Source: a virus
DNA length: 64,000 nt
Virus record (IMG/VR): IMGVR_UViG_3300009103_000003
Span: 1 to 64,000 of that record
Reading direction: 5' to 3' (one strand)
The notes below the pieces were generated by a model. The model did no database searches. It saw only the letters and a program-made list of their open reading frames with translations, and was not told the DNA's origin. The translations under genes and the position numbers were made by a program. Shown one piece after another: positions 17,814 through 28,300 of the stretch. How positions within the stretch are numbered: position 1 is the stretch's first letter; each line of letters begins with the position of its first letter.

Positions 17814-18410
17814 ATGAAATCTTGGTTTGCGAAAAGATTCTACATTGTAGCCATCTACTGGTGGTGCCTGTGGAGCCGTCTATATCGGTTTCTTTATCAT
17901 AGGAAGTACAAGAATTTCGTCGCACCTAAAGGCTACCTAACAATAGATGAGGCCAATCGAGAGATGGCCAAACTTACTTGGACCAAAGATGGCACCAAAG
18001 AACTTTGGGATTCCATGGGCTCGGATGGTTGGGTCCAATACGTACTTAATTGCATTGATGCCGGGGAGGGCCAACCAGTCGGAGCACTAGATTGCGACGA
18101 CTTTAGCTACTGGGCTTCCAGGGTCTTGCAGGATCGATATAACGCAGTAATATTCGTATTTTCCTGGATTAGTGATAAAAAGCTACTAGGGCATGCGATG
18201 TGTTGGTGCGAACTTGATGGGAGCTATGTTCATATTGGGAATTGGGGACAGTCGAGTCCGTACAACTCCCTCAAGCCCGCTTGCGTGGACATCTTAGATA
18301 TGTACAGCGAGTCCAGTCCTATTGGTTGGGCCCTGTTAACAAATAATTTATGGCCGATTACATGGGGCGTAGGCCTTCCCGGCGAAGAGGTTACCAATGG
18401 ACAACACTAA
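17814..18410 (+). CDS. Transglutaminase-like cysteine peptidase family protein with membrane-like N-terminus
   Basis: A protein of 198 residues. The first 34 residues are Trp/Tyr/Arg-rich (WFAKRFYIVAIYWWCLWSRL), forming an amphipathic or membrane helix. Residues 92-145 fit the bacterial transglutaminase-like fold: Cys94 in ALDCDDFSYW and His127 in LLGHAMCW. The third catalytic position is probably Asn143 in HIGNWG rather than the usual Asp. Members cut or cross-link proteins. Inside a virion gene cluster this one might process or modify a structural or host protein. It overlaps the next gene by 14 bases. The fold call rests on motif order and spacing only. Confidence 0.6.
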   Translation: MKSWFAKRFYIVAIYWWCLWSRLYRFLYHRKYKNFVAPKGYLTIDEANREMAKLTWTKDGTKELWDSMGSDGWVQYVLNCIDAGEGQPVGALDCDDFSYWASRVLQDRYNAVIFVFSWISDKKLLGHAMCWCELDGSYVHIGNWGQSSPYNSLKPACVDILDMYSESSPIGWALLTNNLWPITWGVGLPGEEVTNGQH

Positions 18411-19260
18411 CTTACGACATGCACTTATTAAGGTCGCAGCACGCAACAGTTTTAGAGAGGCATTTGTTGACGAGCTAGTGAAGATTGACCCTGAATTCGA
18501 GAAGTTCGCCTGGGCTTGGGCCAAGAGAAAAGCCGGTCAAGCGTGGAGTGGGATGAAGCGGGCAGGACGCTGGGCTAAAAATAACCCTTGGGCCGTTGCT
18601 GACGGTCTCCTGACTGCTTCTATGTTCATCCCCGGCGTCAATGTCGTGGGAGCAGGGTTGCGCGGAGCCTCCCTAGCAGCCAGAGGTGGTATGGCCCTGT
18701 ATAGAGCGAATAAGCTCAGAAAGGGTCTTCAGGCAGGTAAGACTCTAGCGACAGGCGGCGCAAAGCTCACGCAGGGATACCAAAAATTACGTCAAGCAGG
18801 CATGGGTGCCCAACAAGCACTCAAACAAGTTGGCGGCATGAAAAACGCGCTGACAACACAAGGCCAAATAGCCAAGTATACGCAACAAGCGAACAGACTT
18901 AAGAACCAAGCCTCTACCGCATTCAAAGGGATGAACCCGCTCAACAGAGGCGGGATGGGCATGGGTAAGGTTACTCCAGGAAACACTTGGAGTGCGATAG
19001 GCAAGGGTGGCCCGCTCTGGAAGGGCGGCAGAATATTAAAGGCAGGGCCCCAGGTTGGTGGGAAAACGAGACAAGCTTTACGCCTTGGCGGGACTGCTGC
19101 TGGTGGCAAGTTTATGTACGATTCTGCCACAAGAGACTATAAGAAGAACCCTCTAGGAACATTTGGTGACGCCGCTACCTTTGGTGGTGGCCCAATGACG
19201 AATCGTGGCGGCGGTTCGTCGTATACTGGGGTCATTGGGGCCGCAGGCGCGAGGAGATAA
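18397..19260 (+). CDS. Cationic Gly/Ala-rich protein with E-K-x-A motif
   Basis: A protein of 287 residues. The N-terminus repeats the theme of its relatives: LRHALIKVAARNSFREAFV, then EFEKFAWAWAKRKAGQAW at about residues 33-50. A hydrophobic stretch (ADGLLTASMFIPGVNVVGAG, residues 68-87) could span a membrane. The rest is Gly/Gln/Lys-rich and basic, with many Q-A and G-G-M steps. GAGGTTACCA precedes the ATG within the transglutaminase-like gene. The tight overlap suggests the two are made together. Candidate ejection or membrane-penetration factor; inferred only. Confidence 0.75.
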   Translation: MDNTNLRHALIKVAARNSFREAFVDELVKIDPEFEKFAWAWAKRKAGQAWSGMKRAGRWAKNNPWAVADGLLTASMFIPGVNVVGAGLRGASLAARGGMALYRANKLRKGLQAGKTLATGGAKLTQGYQKLRQAGMGAQQALKQVGGMKNALTTQGQIAKYTQQANRLKNQASTAFKGMNPLNRGGMGMGKVTPGNTWSAIGKGGPLWKGGRILKAGPQVGGKTRQALRLGGTAAGGKFMYDSATRDYKKNPLGTFGDAATFGGGPMTNRGGGSSYTGVIGAAGARR

Positions 19261-19263
19261 CCC

Positions 19264-20229
19264 ATGCCTGACGTGCAGGTACATTGCAGAACAGCACCAT
19301 TTGGTACCCCAGGAAGCACTCCACTGGATGGGGTTGTCGTATCTCTGCACCCAAATGGTGGTGGGCCTGCGCTTGCTACTGGCACAACTGGTCTAGCTCC
19401 TAATGACCCTGGGAGCGTTTTTCTTGGGGTGTTTGCAGCAGGCGTATATGAGGTTCATGTAACCCCGCCTCTTGGCGCTGCGACAGTTCAAGAGGGGAAT
19501 CTTCATTCCATAACTGTAGACGCGGTTATGGACCCACAAGTTTTTGATGTATTGGTCGATGTGTCTGCGTTGCCTGTTGCAACGGACGATCATTTCTGTA
19601 GGTGTTCTGGCACTTTCATGGACTCTCACGGGCGTCCAGTTGACCAATTAAGTATCCATTTTTCAGAAAATACAATACCGGAACTTGCTTATTACGCAGG
19701 TCCAAACACAGCAAATGCTATTATCCCTAAAACACAGGTTATCCGCACTAATGCTTCTGGCCATGCCGTAGTAGATTTATTGAGAGGTGCTACTTACCAA
19801 GTATATATGGAGGGGTTTGAGAACCTATCGAGAACGATAGAGGTCCCAAATCTTGCTGCTACATCATTGCCTGATGTTATTTTCCCAACCGTTGATGGTG
19901 TTGAATACACTTTTAACGGCGGACTATTACCGGTTAATAACCCGGTATTAAACCTTGGTGTCGGGCAACAAGCAGTTCTCTCTTTAGAGACCGTTCATAG
20001 AAGCGGCTTGAGGGTAGAAGGACTTGTTGCTGTGTCACTTACATCAAATGATGTAGGAGGAACTATTATAGATTTATCTTATACAGACAATAGCACCATT
20101 ACAGTTACCACCGTTGGTGTTGGTACTGCTCTACTCCAAGTTGCCCGCGTAGCGCCAGATGAAGAAATGGGGATTTCCATTTCTCCTGAGCCTGCGCTTA
20201 GGGGAACTTTGAGTGTCATCGTCACGTAA
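19264..20229 (+). CDS. Beta-sandwich protein with carboxypeptidase-regulatory-like and Ig-like domains
   Basis: A protein of 321 residues. Residues about 1-95 form a first transthyretin-like domain (TPLDGVVVSLHPNGGG, then GVYEVHVTPP). Residues about 110-195 form a second (CSGTFMDSHGRPVDQLSIHF, then TNASGHAVVDLLRGATYQVY). The C-terminal 110 residues look like a Big-type Ig-like domain (LGVGQQAVLSLETVHRSGL, then SLTSNDVGGTI). Such domains commonly decorate phage virions and help attachment to carbohydrates or cell surfaces. GAGGAGATAACCC precedes the ATG. Similar folds appear in the protein at 14082. Confidence 0.7.
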   Translation: MPDVQVHCRTAPFGTPGSTPLDGVVVSLHPNGGGPALATGTTGLAPNDPGSVFLGVFAAGVYEVHVTPPLGAATVQEGNLHSITVDAVMDPQVFDVLVDVSALPVATDDHFCRCSGTFMDSHGRPVDQLSIHFSENTIPELAYYAGPNTANAIIPKTQVIRTNASGHAVVDLLRGATYQVYMEGFENLSRTIEVPNLAATSLPDVIFPTVDGVEYTFNGGLLPVNNPVLNLGVGQQAVLSLETVHRSGLRVEGLVAVSLTSNDVGGTIIDLSYTDNSTITVTTVGVGTALLQVARVAPDEEMGISISPEPALRGTLSVIVT

Positions 20230-20545
20230 TGAGCTATTTGCTGTTGAAAGCTACGGGAAGGGAGCCGGGGTGCCTTGGTATCTCAGGCTCTGGGCGGCTG
20301 TTGTTAGGCGTGCAGCAGTTGACTGGGTTCTTTATCACAACCACAAGAGTTTAAAATTGAAAAAAGTAGGAGCAGACGCTGGACAATGGATATTCCACGA
20401 CAGAAGTGAGGATCACATCTGCTCGTTTCCTATCGTCTGTGACATACTTGGTTTAGACCCGGACCTCGTACGCTCTAAAGTTACTAACCTCTCTGAAGAG
20501 GACGCTAGGCGACTTAGAGGTATGGAGTTCGGGGATGAGTGGTAG
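20213..20545 (+). CDS. Small protein of an uncharacterised phage/bacterial type, GTG start
   Basis: A protein of 110 residues from GTG, which follows GGGGAACTTTGA and lies in the end of the previous gene (17 bases of overlap). The C-terminal half, QWIFHDRSEDHICSFPIVCD then ILGLDPDLVRSKV, matches a pattern (W-I-F-x-D ... C-x-x-L-G-L-D-P-x-x-V-R) seen in small uncharacterised proteins, possibly with a helix-turn-helix-like end. Such a protein would fit a regulatory role better than a structural one, which is odd amid tail genes. No function is claimed. Confidence 0.6.
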   Translation: MSSSRNELFAVESYGKGAGVPWYLRLWAAVVRRAAVDWVLYHNHKSLKLKKVGADAGQWIFHDRSEDHICSFPIVCDILGLDPDLVRSKVTNLSEEDARRLRGMEFGDEW

Positions 20546-23500
20546 CAACAACTACACCGAAGAAGAAGTAGCCGCGAGAACGGAGGAACTCCAATCGGGC
20601 ACGGTTGTTGTGGATCGGAATACCGTTCAGCAAGCCACCGATATCGTCTCAAGCATCCAGGACCTAATCTTTCGTTCGATCAATGCGGATGTTGACTCGG
20701 TTTATTACTTCTTAAAGCTGTTAGTAAACAGGCATGTGCTGATTGCTTCTAAGATACTATCTAACATAGATTTGTTGGATAGATATGCTCCCGTCGCAAG
20801 GCAGGAAGACCCGCAACCAGACACCACCAAGCTTACTCGACTCATAGAGATCAGCGAGGAACTAGAGTTCGCAGGACCTGGGCAGAGAGAGGTTCTCTTA
20901 GCGGAGTTCACTAGAGTCACCGAAGCTCTTGCCAGTAGCAGCGTAACTCCCGGAGGCCACCTCAATGCGGGAATAAGCCCCTCTTACGCAAAAGAGCAGT
21001 CGCTTGCCTTGGCTGCGGAAACCGCTTTTTTGATAGAGGTCTTAGAAAAGGAGATTCCATATTTTCTTAACGGGATATCGAACTACTCCAGCGCAAACTT
21101 TGAGACGGTCTCTTTTGATACCCAAGCAAAGAAAGCGAAGGCGATACTAAGCGGTCACGAGGGGAACCCCGATCTATCAGGAGCAATACTTGATTCTGTT
21201 GTTCTCGCGTCACTACTCACACAAAAGAAAGAGACGAAGCGGGACATAACCATTCCCAAATACGAGGGTGTCGTTACGACTCTTCCGGGGACATCTGCGG
21301 AACTTCTTGGTGGGACAGACCCCTTCATTCTCCAAGAAACAGCGGCAGTAGAGGTAGAGGTTAATGGCGTAACCGGAACAACTGCGGATATTTCAGGTGA
21401 TAAATCAAACTCCCCCTCCATTGAGGTTTTCCTGAATCAGGGCATGTTTGTCAGGACTGAGGCCGGGGTACTTCATGAAGGGGTTTCTGGGTTCCAACCA
21501 GTTGTTGGGTACCAAGACTTTTCCTCTACCGGGCGCATAGACGGCAATGCACTAGACCAAAATAATGCCGCCGTTGAAACCCTGCCTTACCTAAAGGCCC
21601 CCACGCGCCCATCTACCGGATGGGCTCCGGGAGGCGCTGGGTACCAAAACAGAATAAATGTCCACACATCTGTGCATAATAATGGCCTAGACATTCCCAT
21701 TAGTTGTTTTGACGATGGCGTAACCGGGGATCTTATCAACTTCTCCAAGGTCCCTCACTCTCCTCACGTCATAACCCCGCAGCCCTTTCCGGACGGCATC
21801 GAAACCACGTTTGTTTTTCAAGGAACGGGCGGGGTGGATCAACCATTTCCCCACGTTTCCGAAGACACCCAAATAGGCATTGCCTTCATAGCCTATAGCC
21901 CTGACGCGGTAGTGTACACGCACACTTTTACGCCGACGGATACCCCAGGGGCTATCCACGGAGATGACGGGTTTTACCAGTGCACTGTTTCACCGGGCCC
22001 CCAATCAGACTGGTCTTGTGAGCTTAATTTCTTAACTGGTGAGGTCCGACTGCACTTTTTGAGCGGGACCGCCCCACCTAGCACAGCAGTCTTTATGGTT
22101 GACTCGTACTACACCAACCCAATATTTGGGAATGTTGATTATGAATCTGGTCATATCTGGCTGAAGCTCCCTTTTCCCTTAACGGAAGGGGCTCCCATAG
22201 TATGCGATTACGGGTACTACCCTATTGGTAGGTTCTGCAACCTAGACGTAAATGTTGACCCAATAACGGTTTGGTCCGAGGAGCCGTCCGGGTCTGGGAA
22301 CTGGGTAGTAAATATTCCGATACAGAGCCAGTTTAGTAGGTTCGGACTACATAAAGACAACGAGTTTATTTTTGATGTCTTACCTATACCCTCAAGCAGG
22401 GATGAATGGGTGGTGGGCCCTTCTCAGCTAAACGATATGCTTCGAGACTCTGATGTGAACGGCTCGGATATCAGCATAGAAAATACTCTCGATCACGGTG
22501 GGTATTACAAGTACCGCTTCAACTCACTTACTTCGGGGTCAATGTCTAGACTGTGCTTCCCACAGTATGAGACAGCAAAGATCAATCCAAGCCCTTTTGG
22601 GCCAACGTGGCTCCCAGGTAGCGAACCCAGCACTGTGAATCAGGCCATCTCAGCTTTATACGCGGTTCAAGGAGAAAGGTTCGGAAAAGATACCCTGTTT
22701 TCTGAACTCGTCACCGACCTAAGCTCAACAGAGCCCGGTGAGGGAGTGGATGTTGACTGCCCATATAAATCGACGGTATCTGGTGAAGATGTCATAAATA
22801 TAATGTTCGGGGTAGCCCCATCAATAGATGGGACCAAGTTTGAAACCACCGTTCTTCCTGACAATTTCGAGATTGGGGACGATATAAAGGTTCGTTGGTC
22901 CCCAGGGCTGTCCACACTTTCTAGGCCGTCCAGGGTGTTTCATACCAAAATTATATCGCTCGCACCACTACACGGGGACCCCGCAGACTTGGAAAAAGTG
23001 ACGGGCACAGTGCTCGAAGTCAATAGACCACTTTCTCTACCCGTAGACGAATCCTCGTCAGAAACCTTGGTGAGCCCGCTGTCCAGTAGCGGTGGTGACT
23101 GGGAGTTCGATGCTTCACGTAGCAAGATAAGGATTAAGTCCCAGTCGCAAGAGGCAAACAGTGCGCTATCGGTATTAAGTATTACTGGGTCTGGGCTTGG
23201 GTTTTCTGACAGCCAGACAGCGTCTGGGTTTTCTACAAATATCCTTCTTGCAAAGGTTGATCTGCACGGTGATTACCCACGAGCAGGTTATGAGATCCAC
23301 CCAAATGACGTTATTTTGGAGAAATTTTCACCGGGGTCCGGTGTAACACTGCGGCCTATCGGGAGAGTTGTCTCTGTCTCGGGAGACTCCTTATCCTTTG
23401 AGGTCCTTGGTGAGCCTACCGAGTATCCCTACTCCGAAATAAAAATAGTGGCATTAGGCTGGTTCAGGTACACGGTTATGCGCGAAAAGCTTTCCGGGGC

Positions 23501-23960
23501 TTTAGGGACCTTATCAAAGGCTATTACCGATAATTCTATCGTGAAGTCCGCGAATGTGTTCGTTCAATCGGGTTCGGGACAGGGTCAGTATATGACTTCC
23601 CTTTTTGAGTTCCGCACCGCCATAGACCTCGTGCGAAATGCTTATTTAGGGTATGATTCACACGTAGTTAAATCAGCAGAACAATTACTAAACACCTTAA
23701 AACAGGAGCGACTAACGCTCCCACTGAGCATGCTTATGACTGCCCAGTTTAATAAAGTGGCTGAGATTACGGTTGCTGAGGTTTCGGAGCAGATGAGCAT
23801 CGACAATTTATTATCACAAGCATTTGATTTATTAGGTGGTAATTCCGCCTTCTTTGATGTCTCCTACACACAGGATGTTCTGAACGATTACTACGAACGT
23901 GGCGAAGATGGGAATTACCCAAATGAGCCAAACATAGACACCTCGGGGGACCTATTATGA
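20535..23960 (+). CDS. Large tail/baseplate structural protein (1141 residues)
   Basis: Residues about 1-240 are helical and charged, with a long alpha region. The middle (about 250-950) is beta-rich. It contains modules with the pattern strand, L-N-F-L-T-G-E-V-R-L-H-F, then V-D-S-Y-Y, repeated as DYESGHIWLKLPFPL then IVCDYGYYPIG. This type also occurs in the 2364-residue protein downstream. The C-terminal 140 residues are helical again (LLNTLKQERLTLPLSMLMTA). It starts inside the previous gene behind GGAGTTCGGGG. A baseplate or neck-associated role is inferred from position before the gp25-like gene; the family is not known. Confidence 0.65.
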   Translation: MSGSNNYTEEEVAARTEELQSGTVVVDRNTVQQATDIVSSIQDLIFRSINADVDSVYYFLKLLVNRHVLIASKILSNIDLLDRYAPVARQEDPQPDTTKLTRLIEISEELEFAGPGQREVLLAEFTRVTEALASSSVTPGGHLNAGISPSYAKEQSLALAAETAFLIEVLEKEIPYFLNGISNYSSANFETVSFDTQAKKAKAILSGHEGNPDLSGAILDSVVLASLLTQKKETKRDITIPKYEGVVTTLPGTSAELLGGTDPFILQETAAVEVEVNGVTGTTADISGDKSNSPSIEVFLNQGMFVRTEAGVLHEGVSGFQPVVGYQDFSSTGRIDGNALDQNNAAVETLPYLKAPTRPSTGWAPGGAGYQNRINVHTSVHNNGLDIPISCFDDGVTGDLINFSKVPHSPHVITPQPFPDGIETTFVFQGTGGVDQPFPHVSEDTQIGIAFIAYSPDAVVYTHTFTPTDTPGAIHGDDGFYQCTVSPGPQSDWSCELNFLTGEVRLHFLSGTAPPSTAVFMVDSYYTNPIFGNVDYESGHIWLKLPFPLTEGAPIVCDYGYYPIGRFCNLDVNVDPITVWSEEPSGSGNWVVNIPIQSQFSRFGLHKDNEFIFDVLPIPSSRDEWVVGPSQLNDMLRDSDVNGSDISIENTLDHGGYYKYRFNSLTSGSMSRLCFPQYETAKINPSPFGPTWLPGSEPSTVNQAISALYAVQGERFGKDTLFSELVTDLSSTEPGEGVDVDCPYKSTVSGEDVINIMFGVAPSIDGTKFETTVLPDNFEIGDDIKVRWSPGLSTLSRPSRVFHTKIISLAPLHGDPADLEKVTGTVLEVNRPLSLPVDESSSETLVSPLSSSGGDWEFDASRSKIRIKSQSQEANSALSVLSITGSGLGFSDSQTASGFSTNILLAKVDLHGDYPRAGYEIHPNDVILEKFSPGSGVTLRPIGRVVSVSGDSLSFEVLGEPTEYPYSEIKIVALGWFRYTVMREKLSGALGTLSKAITDNSIVKSANVFVQSGSGQGQYMTSLFEFRTAIDLVRNAYLGYDSHVVKSAEQLLNTLKQERLTLPLSMLMTAQFNKVAEITVAEVSEQMSIDNLLSQAFDLLGGNSAFFDVSYTQDVLNDYYERGEDGNYPNEPNIDTSGDLL

Positions 23961-24343
23961 GCAAACCAGAGCTAGGCCCACTAGCACCACAGGACTACTC
24001 CGCTCTGCAAGCAGGTGACTCTAAAGAGAAAAATGCTCAGAGGAAGACTGCCGCGCTCATCGAAGACGCTCTTGAGTTTTTACGGTTCACCGCCAGAACA
24101 AACGACTATTTTACTGGGTACTCCTTAGCCGAAGTTATAACTGAACGGCTTTCCTTGATCGGAGAAGACGGGAAAGACGATGATCCGGGAGCGTTTGTTT
24201 CGGGAACAAAGCGCACTTTGATTTCTAGGCTTAACTTCTTCCAGGAGACCCTTATAGGGGAAGATGGCGAAAGCGGCGCTATTGGCGCTGCAATGGAAGT
24301 AGACGATATCAGGGAATTAGATCCTGAAGGAGAGGCCACCTAA
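23957..24343 (+). CDS. Small acidic hypothetical protein next to the wedge genes
   Basis: A protein of 128 residues. It has a helical core (ALIEDALEFLRFTARTNDYF) and an acidic C-terminus, and no known domain was recognised. The ATG overlaps the stop of the large upstream gene, and its own stop overlaps the next ATG (TAATG). The three are therefore likely produced in fixed proportion. A small baseplate component or assembly helper is plausible from context. Confidence 0.7.
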   Translation: MSKPELGPLAPQDYSALQAGDSKEKNAQRKTAALIEDALEFLRFTARTNDYFTGYSLAEVITERLSLIGEDGKDDDPGAFVSGTKRTLISRLNFFQETLIGEDGESGAIGAAMEVDDIRELDPEGEAT

Positions 24344-25365
24344 TGTTAGATGTGCAAGCAGTTTACGTAAGGGATATTGCCGAACTTCGCGGCATTCGTT
24401 ACGTGTCTATGTTGCGTGTGAACGCATTACCTGACACTGCTGTAGCATCAGGGTATGGGAGCGTTGCAGATACCATGTTCACCACAGTCTCTAGGGTGAC
24501 TGTGAATGGTTTCGCGGCCCATTACATTAAGGAAGGGTTAACCACACTTTTGGTAGCACTCCCTTCGGAATTGATGGAAAGCGGTACTCCTCTGAGAAGC
24601 GTTACAAACATAACCGTTTACCGAGCAGGGGTTGACGCAGATGGTGTTGAGGTAGAGGCACCCGAAGTCATTACCGATCTAGGTGGGGCGGGGGGCTCCG
24701 TAGACCATAAAGCCCCAGCCGGGTCTAGGCGCGTAACCATTGATGGCGGAATTTTACATATTACGGGCAAAAAATTTGACAAGGCGGTAGCTGTTCGCGT
24801 GAACAGATCCAACCAAGGGTACACCGTTATTGATTCACACACGATCCTATGCACAATACCGGATAAGGCTACTGCCATTGAGGACGTGGAAGTTATCACC
24901 ACGGCCAAGAAGATAAACCGACATTCCTTATTTGCCTATTTATTAACCGATAATGTCAATCTTATTACCGCTGAAGCAAAGCTAGTACAACAATTTATAA
25001 AGGTACTTCTCACAACCACTGGAAGTGATAAGTTTGCTCCTACGATTGGTGGCAATCTCCAAAATTGGGTGAATCAAAATGCTACCTCAGCAAATTCGCA
25101 GGCACTGGTCGCCAAGACAGTACTTAATGTAATTAATACTGCGGCCAAGTTCTCTGCCAGACAGGGGCTCTCGAACGTACCCCCTGAGGAGCGGCTAAGT
25201 GATGTTCAGGTGTTAAATGTTGGCTTTGATGGAGACGATCCAACTGTGATAGATCTTTCACTCCGGTTAAATACGTTTGCTAGGAGACAAGCTACAATCA
25301 GTTTGATGCTTGGGACTGCGGCAGAGGGTATATCATCGGCAGCAGAACAAGCACCTGTATTGTAG
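24343..25365 (+). CDS. gp25-like baseplate wedge protein with an added N-terminal Ig-like part
   Basis: A protein of 340 residues. Residues about 125-185 look like an IPT/TIG-type beta-sandwich (VTIDGGILHITGKKFDKAVA). Residues about 205-325 follow the gp25/W wedge pattern: a helix-rich start (KLVQQFIKVLLTTTGSDKFA), a DNA-lysozyme-like core order, and a final RLSDVQVLNVGFDGDDPTVI then LSLRLNTFARRQATISL pair of strands. In contractile-tailed phages this protein joins the wedge to the sheath and sits beside the J-like protein, exactly as here. Typical gp25 is about 130 residues, so the N-terminal half is an extension. Confidence 0.65.
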   Translation: MLDVQAVYVRDIAELRGIRYVSMLRVNALPDTAVASGYGSVADTMFTTVSRVTVNGFAAHYIKEGLTTLLVALPSELMESGTPLRSVTNITVYRAGVDADGVEVEAPEVITDLGGAGGSVDHKAPAGSRRVTIDGGILHITGKKFDKAVAVRVNRSNQGYTVIDSHTILCTIPDKATAIEDVEVITTAKKINRHSLFAYLLTDNVNLITAEAKLVQQFIKVLLTTTGSDKFAPTIGGNLQNWVNQNATSANSQALVAKTVLNVINTAAKFSARQGLSNVPPEERLSDVQVLNVGFDGDDPTVIDLSLRLNTFARRQATISLMLGTAAEGISSAAEQAPVL

Positions 25366-25380
25366 GCGCGTGGGGTTATT

Positions 25381-28300
25381 ATGGCTAATAATGAAGAACT
25401 AAAAAGATATCTCACGGAGCGGCTTACGGACCTAGATCCAAGCTTGAGCGATTCGGCTGGCTCCTTGATGTACGTAAAGGTTATTAACCCTCTGTTGGTC
25501 AGACTGGGGACGGACCCGCTTTCGGTAGATATAGAGACCTTTATCCTAAGCAGATTGCAGGACGAGTTCCCCGCATTAGATGTGAAGTCTCCTGGGTCGG
25601 TCCTCCGGGATGTTTTAGTCAGCCCCTTAGTGTTGATACTTGAGCCCCTCCAAAGAGAGATTGAATTTCTAAGAACCCAGAATTCCCTTGCTGATAGCGA
25701 GTCGCTCACCGAGTCGGAGATGGACGCGTTACTGTCCAACGTCCTATCGGAACGGAAATTCGGGGAGTATGCCCGTGGCTATGTCCGCGTATATTTCAAT
25801 GCTGCCAGAGCAGTAGGGGTAGATGCCTCCATTGTATTCAGCACTGCTGGTGGCAACGGCTTCGTGGCAGAAGAAGCATTTACTTACGCTGTCACAGACA
25901 TGGTTCGATCTGGGAACCAGTTTTACCTAGATATCCCGGTAAGGTCGCAACAACCCACTACTGATGGGAATATTGGGTCGGGAGCCATAAAGTACGTTTC
26001 CGGACTAGAGGGTGTTGTCAGAGTAACCAATCTGACCGCGTTCACGGGCGGCGTCACAAAAGAAACAAATGAAGACTTCTTAATTCGCGCAGAGAGGAGT
26101 TTGTCGGAGCGGTCCCTAAACACGAAGAGGGGTATTGAAACTGCCATCCTAAACAGTTTCACTGATGTGGTCTCCGTCCAGATAGTTGGATATGGCGAGC
26201 CCGACATGAACCGGGACATTATCCAAGCCCGCGTTAAGGAAGAATTTGACGAAGATATTGGGCCACTAATTTACATGACGGCCAACTGGAGAACTCACGG
26301 GTTAAGACCCGGCGCTGGCGTAGTCCTCCCATTTACGAACACACTAGCCATAGTCGCACCGGACGAGAGCGCCATAGACGGTGGCTGGCCAGAGGAGCTT
26401 CTGCTTAGCTTGCTTCAGGCCAAGTACATCAGAGTATCGGATGGTAGCGGGCTTACATGGTCACATACTGGTGACGAACCCCCATATGGTGACTCCGATG
26501 GTGGCCCTGCTGGAGTGGACCCCTATAAAAAGAACACCTATGAGGACGGCCTTCTACATAGGGTTCGAGCGGTTGACGAGACGTTCTATAACGCTGCTGG
26601 GGACCATGAAGTATATATTCGTTTGAAGGACTTTGAGGTCTACCCGGAACCCGTAGACATTATGTCTCCTGTAGGCATCCCGGCGACTATTACATCGAGT
26701 GAGCCAGACGTTGGGCTAAATAAACGTTCCTATCAAGGATCAGCCTTCAAGATGATTGGTGAGATAGACAGTGGTGGGGTTCTCCACGACATTGTCCTAG
26801 GGGCACATCTCCCGTTTGCGGATTACGTTTACACGACCTTTGTTGGTACACAGATTCCACCAGCCATCGTTCCTGGGCGAGACTTCCTATACACATGGAC
26901 AGAGGACAAGAGTTGGTCAATAAACTTCAACGGGGATGACCTCGGACTTACCTACCCAAAGAAGGCGCGGCTGTGGCCATTAAAGACCTATTATTCTAAC
27001 TCTGAACTAGGTGTTGGTCGCATTGATAGCTTCATGGTTAGCAAAGGAAGGGCGGTCTACCCCGGTAAGGACCAGTATGTCTTTGACCCCTCTTTAGTAT
27101 TTTCACTAATGAGGGAGAATATTAAAATTGTCGATTACGGTTCCCCTAAATTCACTACTACAGATGATATAGTTGAGCGATTTGGCGGGCAAGAGACAGA
27201 GGAAGTCGGTAGGGGCCCTGGGGTGATGATTCAGGTGATGGAGGATTTAACCTCTCATACACCAGAAACTGAAACTTGGGCGAATCTCCAAGCGGCCCAT
27301 CCGTTACAAGTAGACTTGATTCTCCATGCTTCGCAACCCAAGTGGGCTGACCGAGGCGTGTCTGAGGGTCACTATGTCTGTTGCTCAATATACCGACATG
27401 ACACAGCGGGTATTTTTGACGGGAAGCTGGCGAACGTAGAGACCGATATCCAGTGGCAAGGCTGGGGAAGGGTTATCAAAGTTGGTGCTGGTACTCCGTG
27501 GCGTTTGCGCGTTGAGGGCTTGGACTTTGGTCCATTACACGAAAATAATTTCTGTAACTTCTCACCCGCGAATAGTGGGATTGTTACGATAAACGCAGTC
27601 CCCCAAGAGTTCTACAACGGCCTCGGCCAGGGTGCGTTGTTTGACACCACAATGATTCGCATGGAGTATGACGCCGCTTTCGCTGTTCTTGATCCCCGCC
27701 AGCCGTGGCAGGCAGATCCCTTCGCCCCTGCCGAACCGGGGTCCGGTAATCACGCAACGAAAGAACTGTTGGTCACCGATCCACTTCTTCTGCCACCCAC
27801 TCCTTGGGGACCCAATAAGCCGGGGATGAAACTGGAGATCATAAATCCTATCGCTGATGCGAACCCATTTTTTGTAGACGACAGTCTCGCGACGTACCCA
27901 TCTCTTCCACAAATGTTTGCCGGTATAATTGCGAAGCTCGCCACACATACATCCCTACAAGACTTCGCCAACAACCCCATTCTTTCCGCCACAGTAAACG
28001 GTGCTGGTAATGGTCTTATCTTCAAATGCGAGGTGCACGGCGAGTACGGTAACTCCATACAGATAGTGGAATGGACTCAGGATGGCAGTCCGTGTGGACA
28101 ATCGGGCAACCTTGCAGATGGTGTAGCACCATCGATTACACAATTAGCTAATTACTTGGCAGGCCGGTACTCGGTTGCTTTTGCTGCGGCTGATGCCGAG
28201 GTTCTTACTAATGCCGGGGAGGAACCGGCCAAGATTCGGATTTTCCAGAACGATAACTCGTTAGCCCCCGTGTATTACAATATCGAGTCTTCCACCATCC

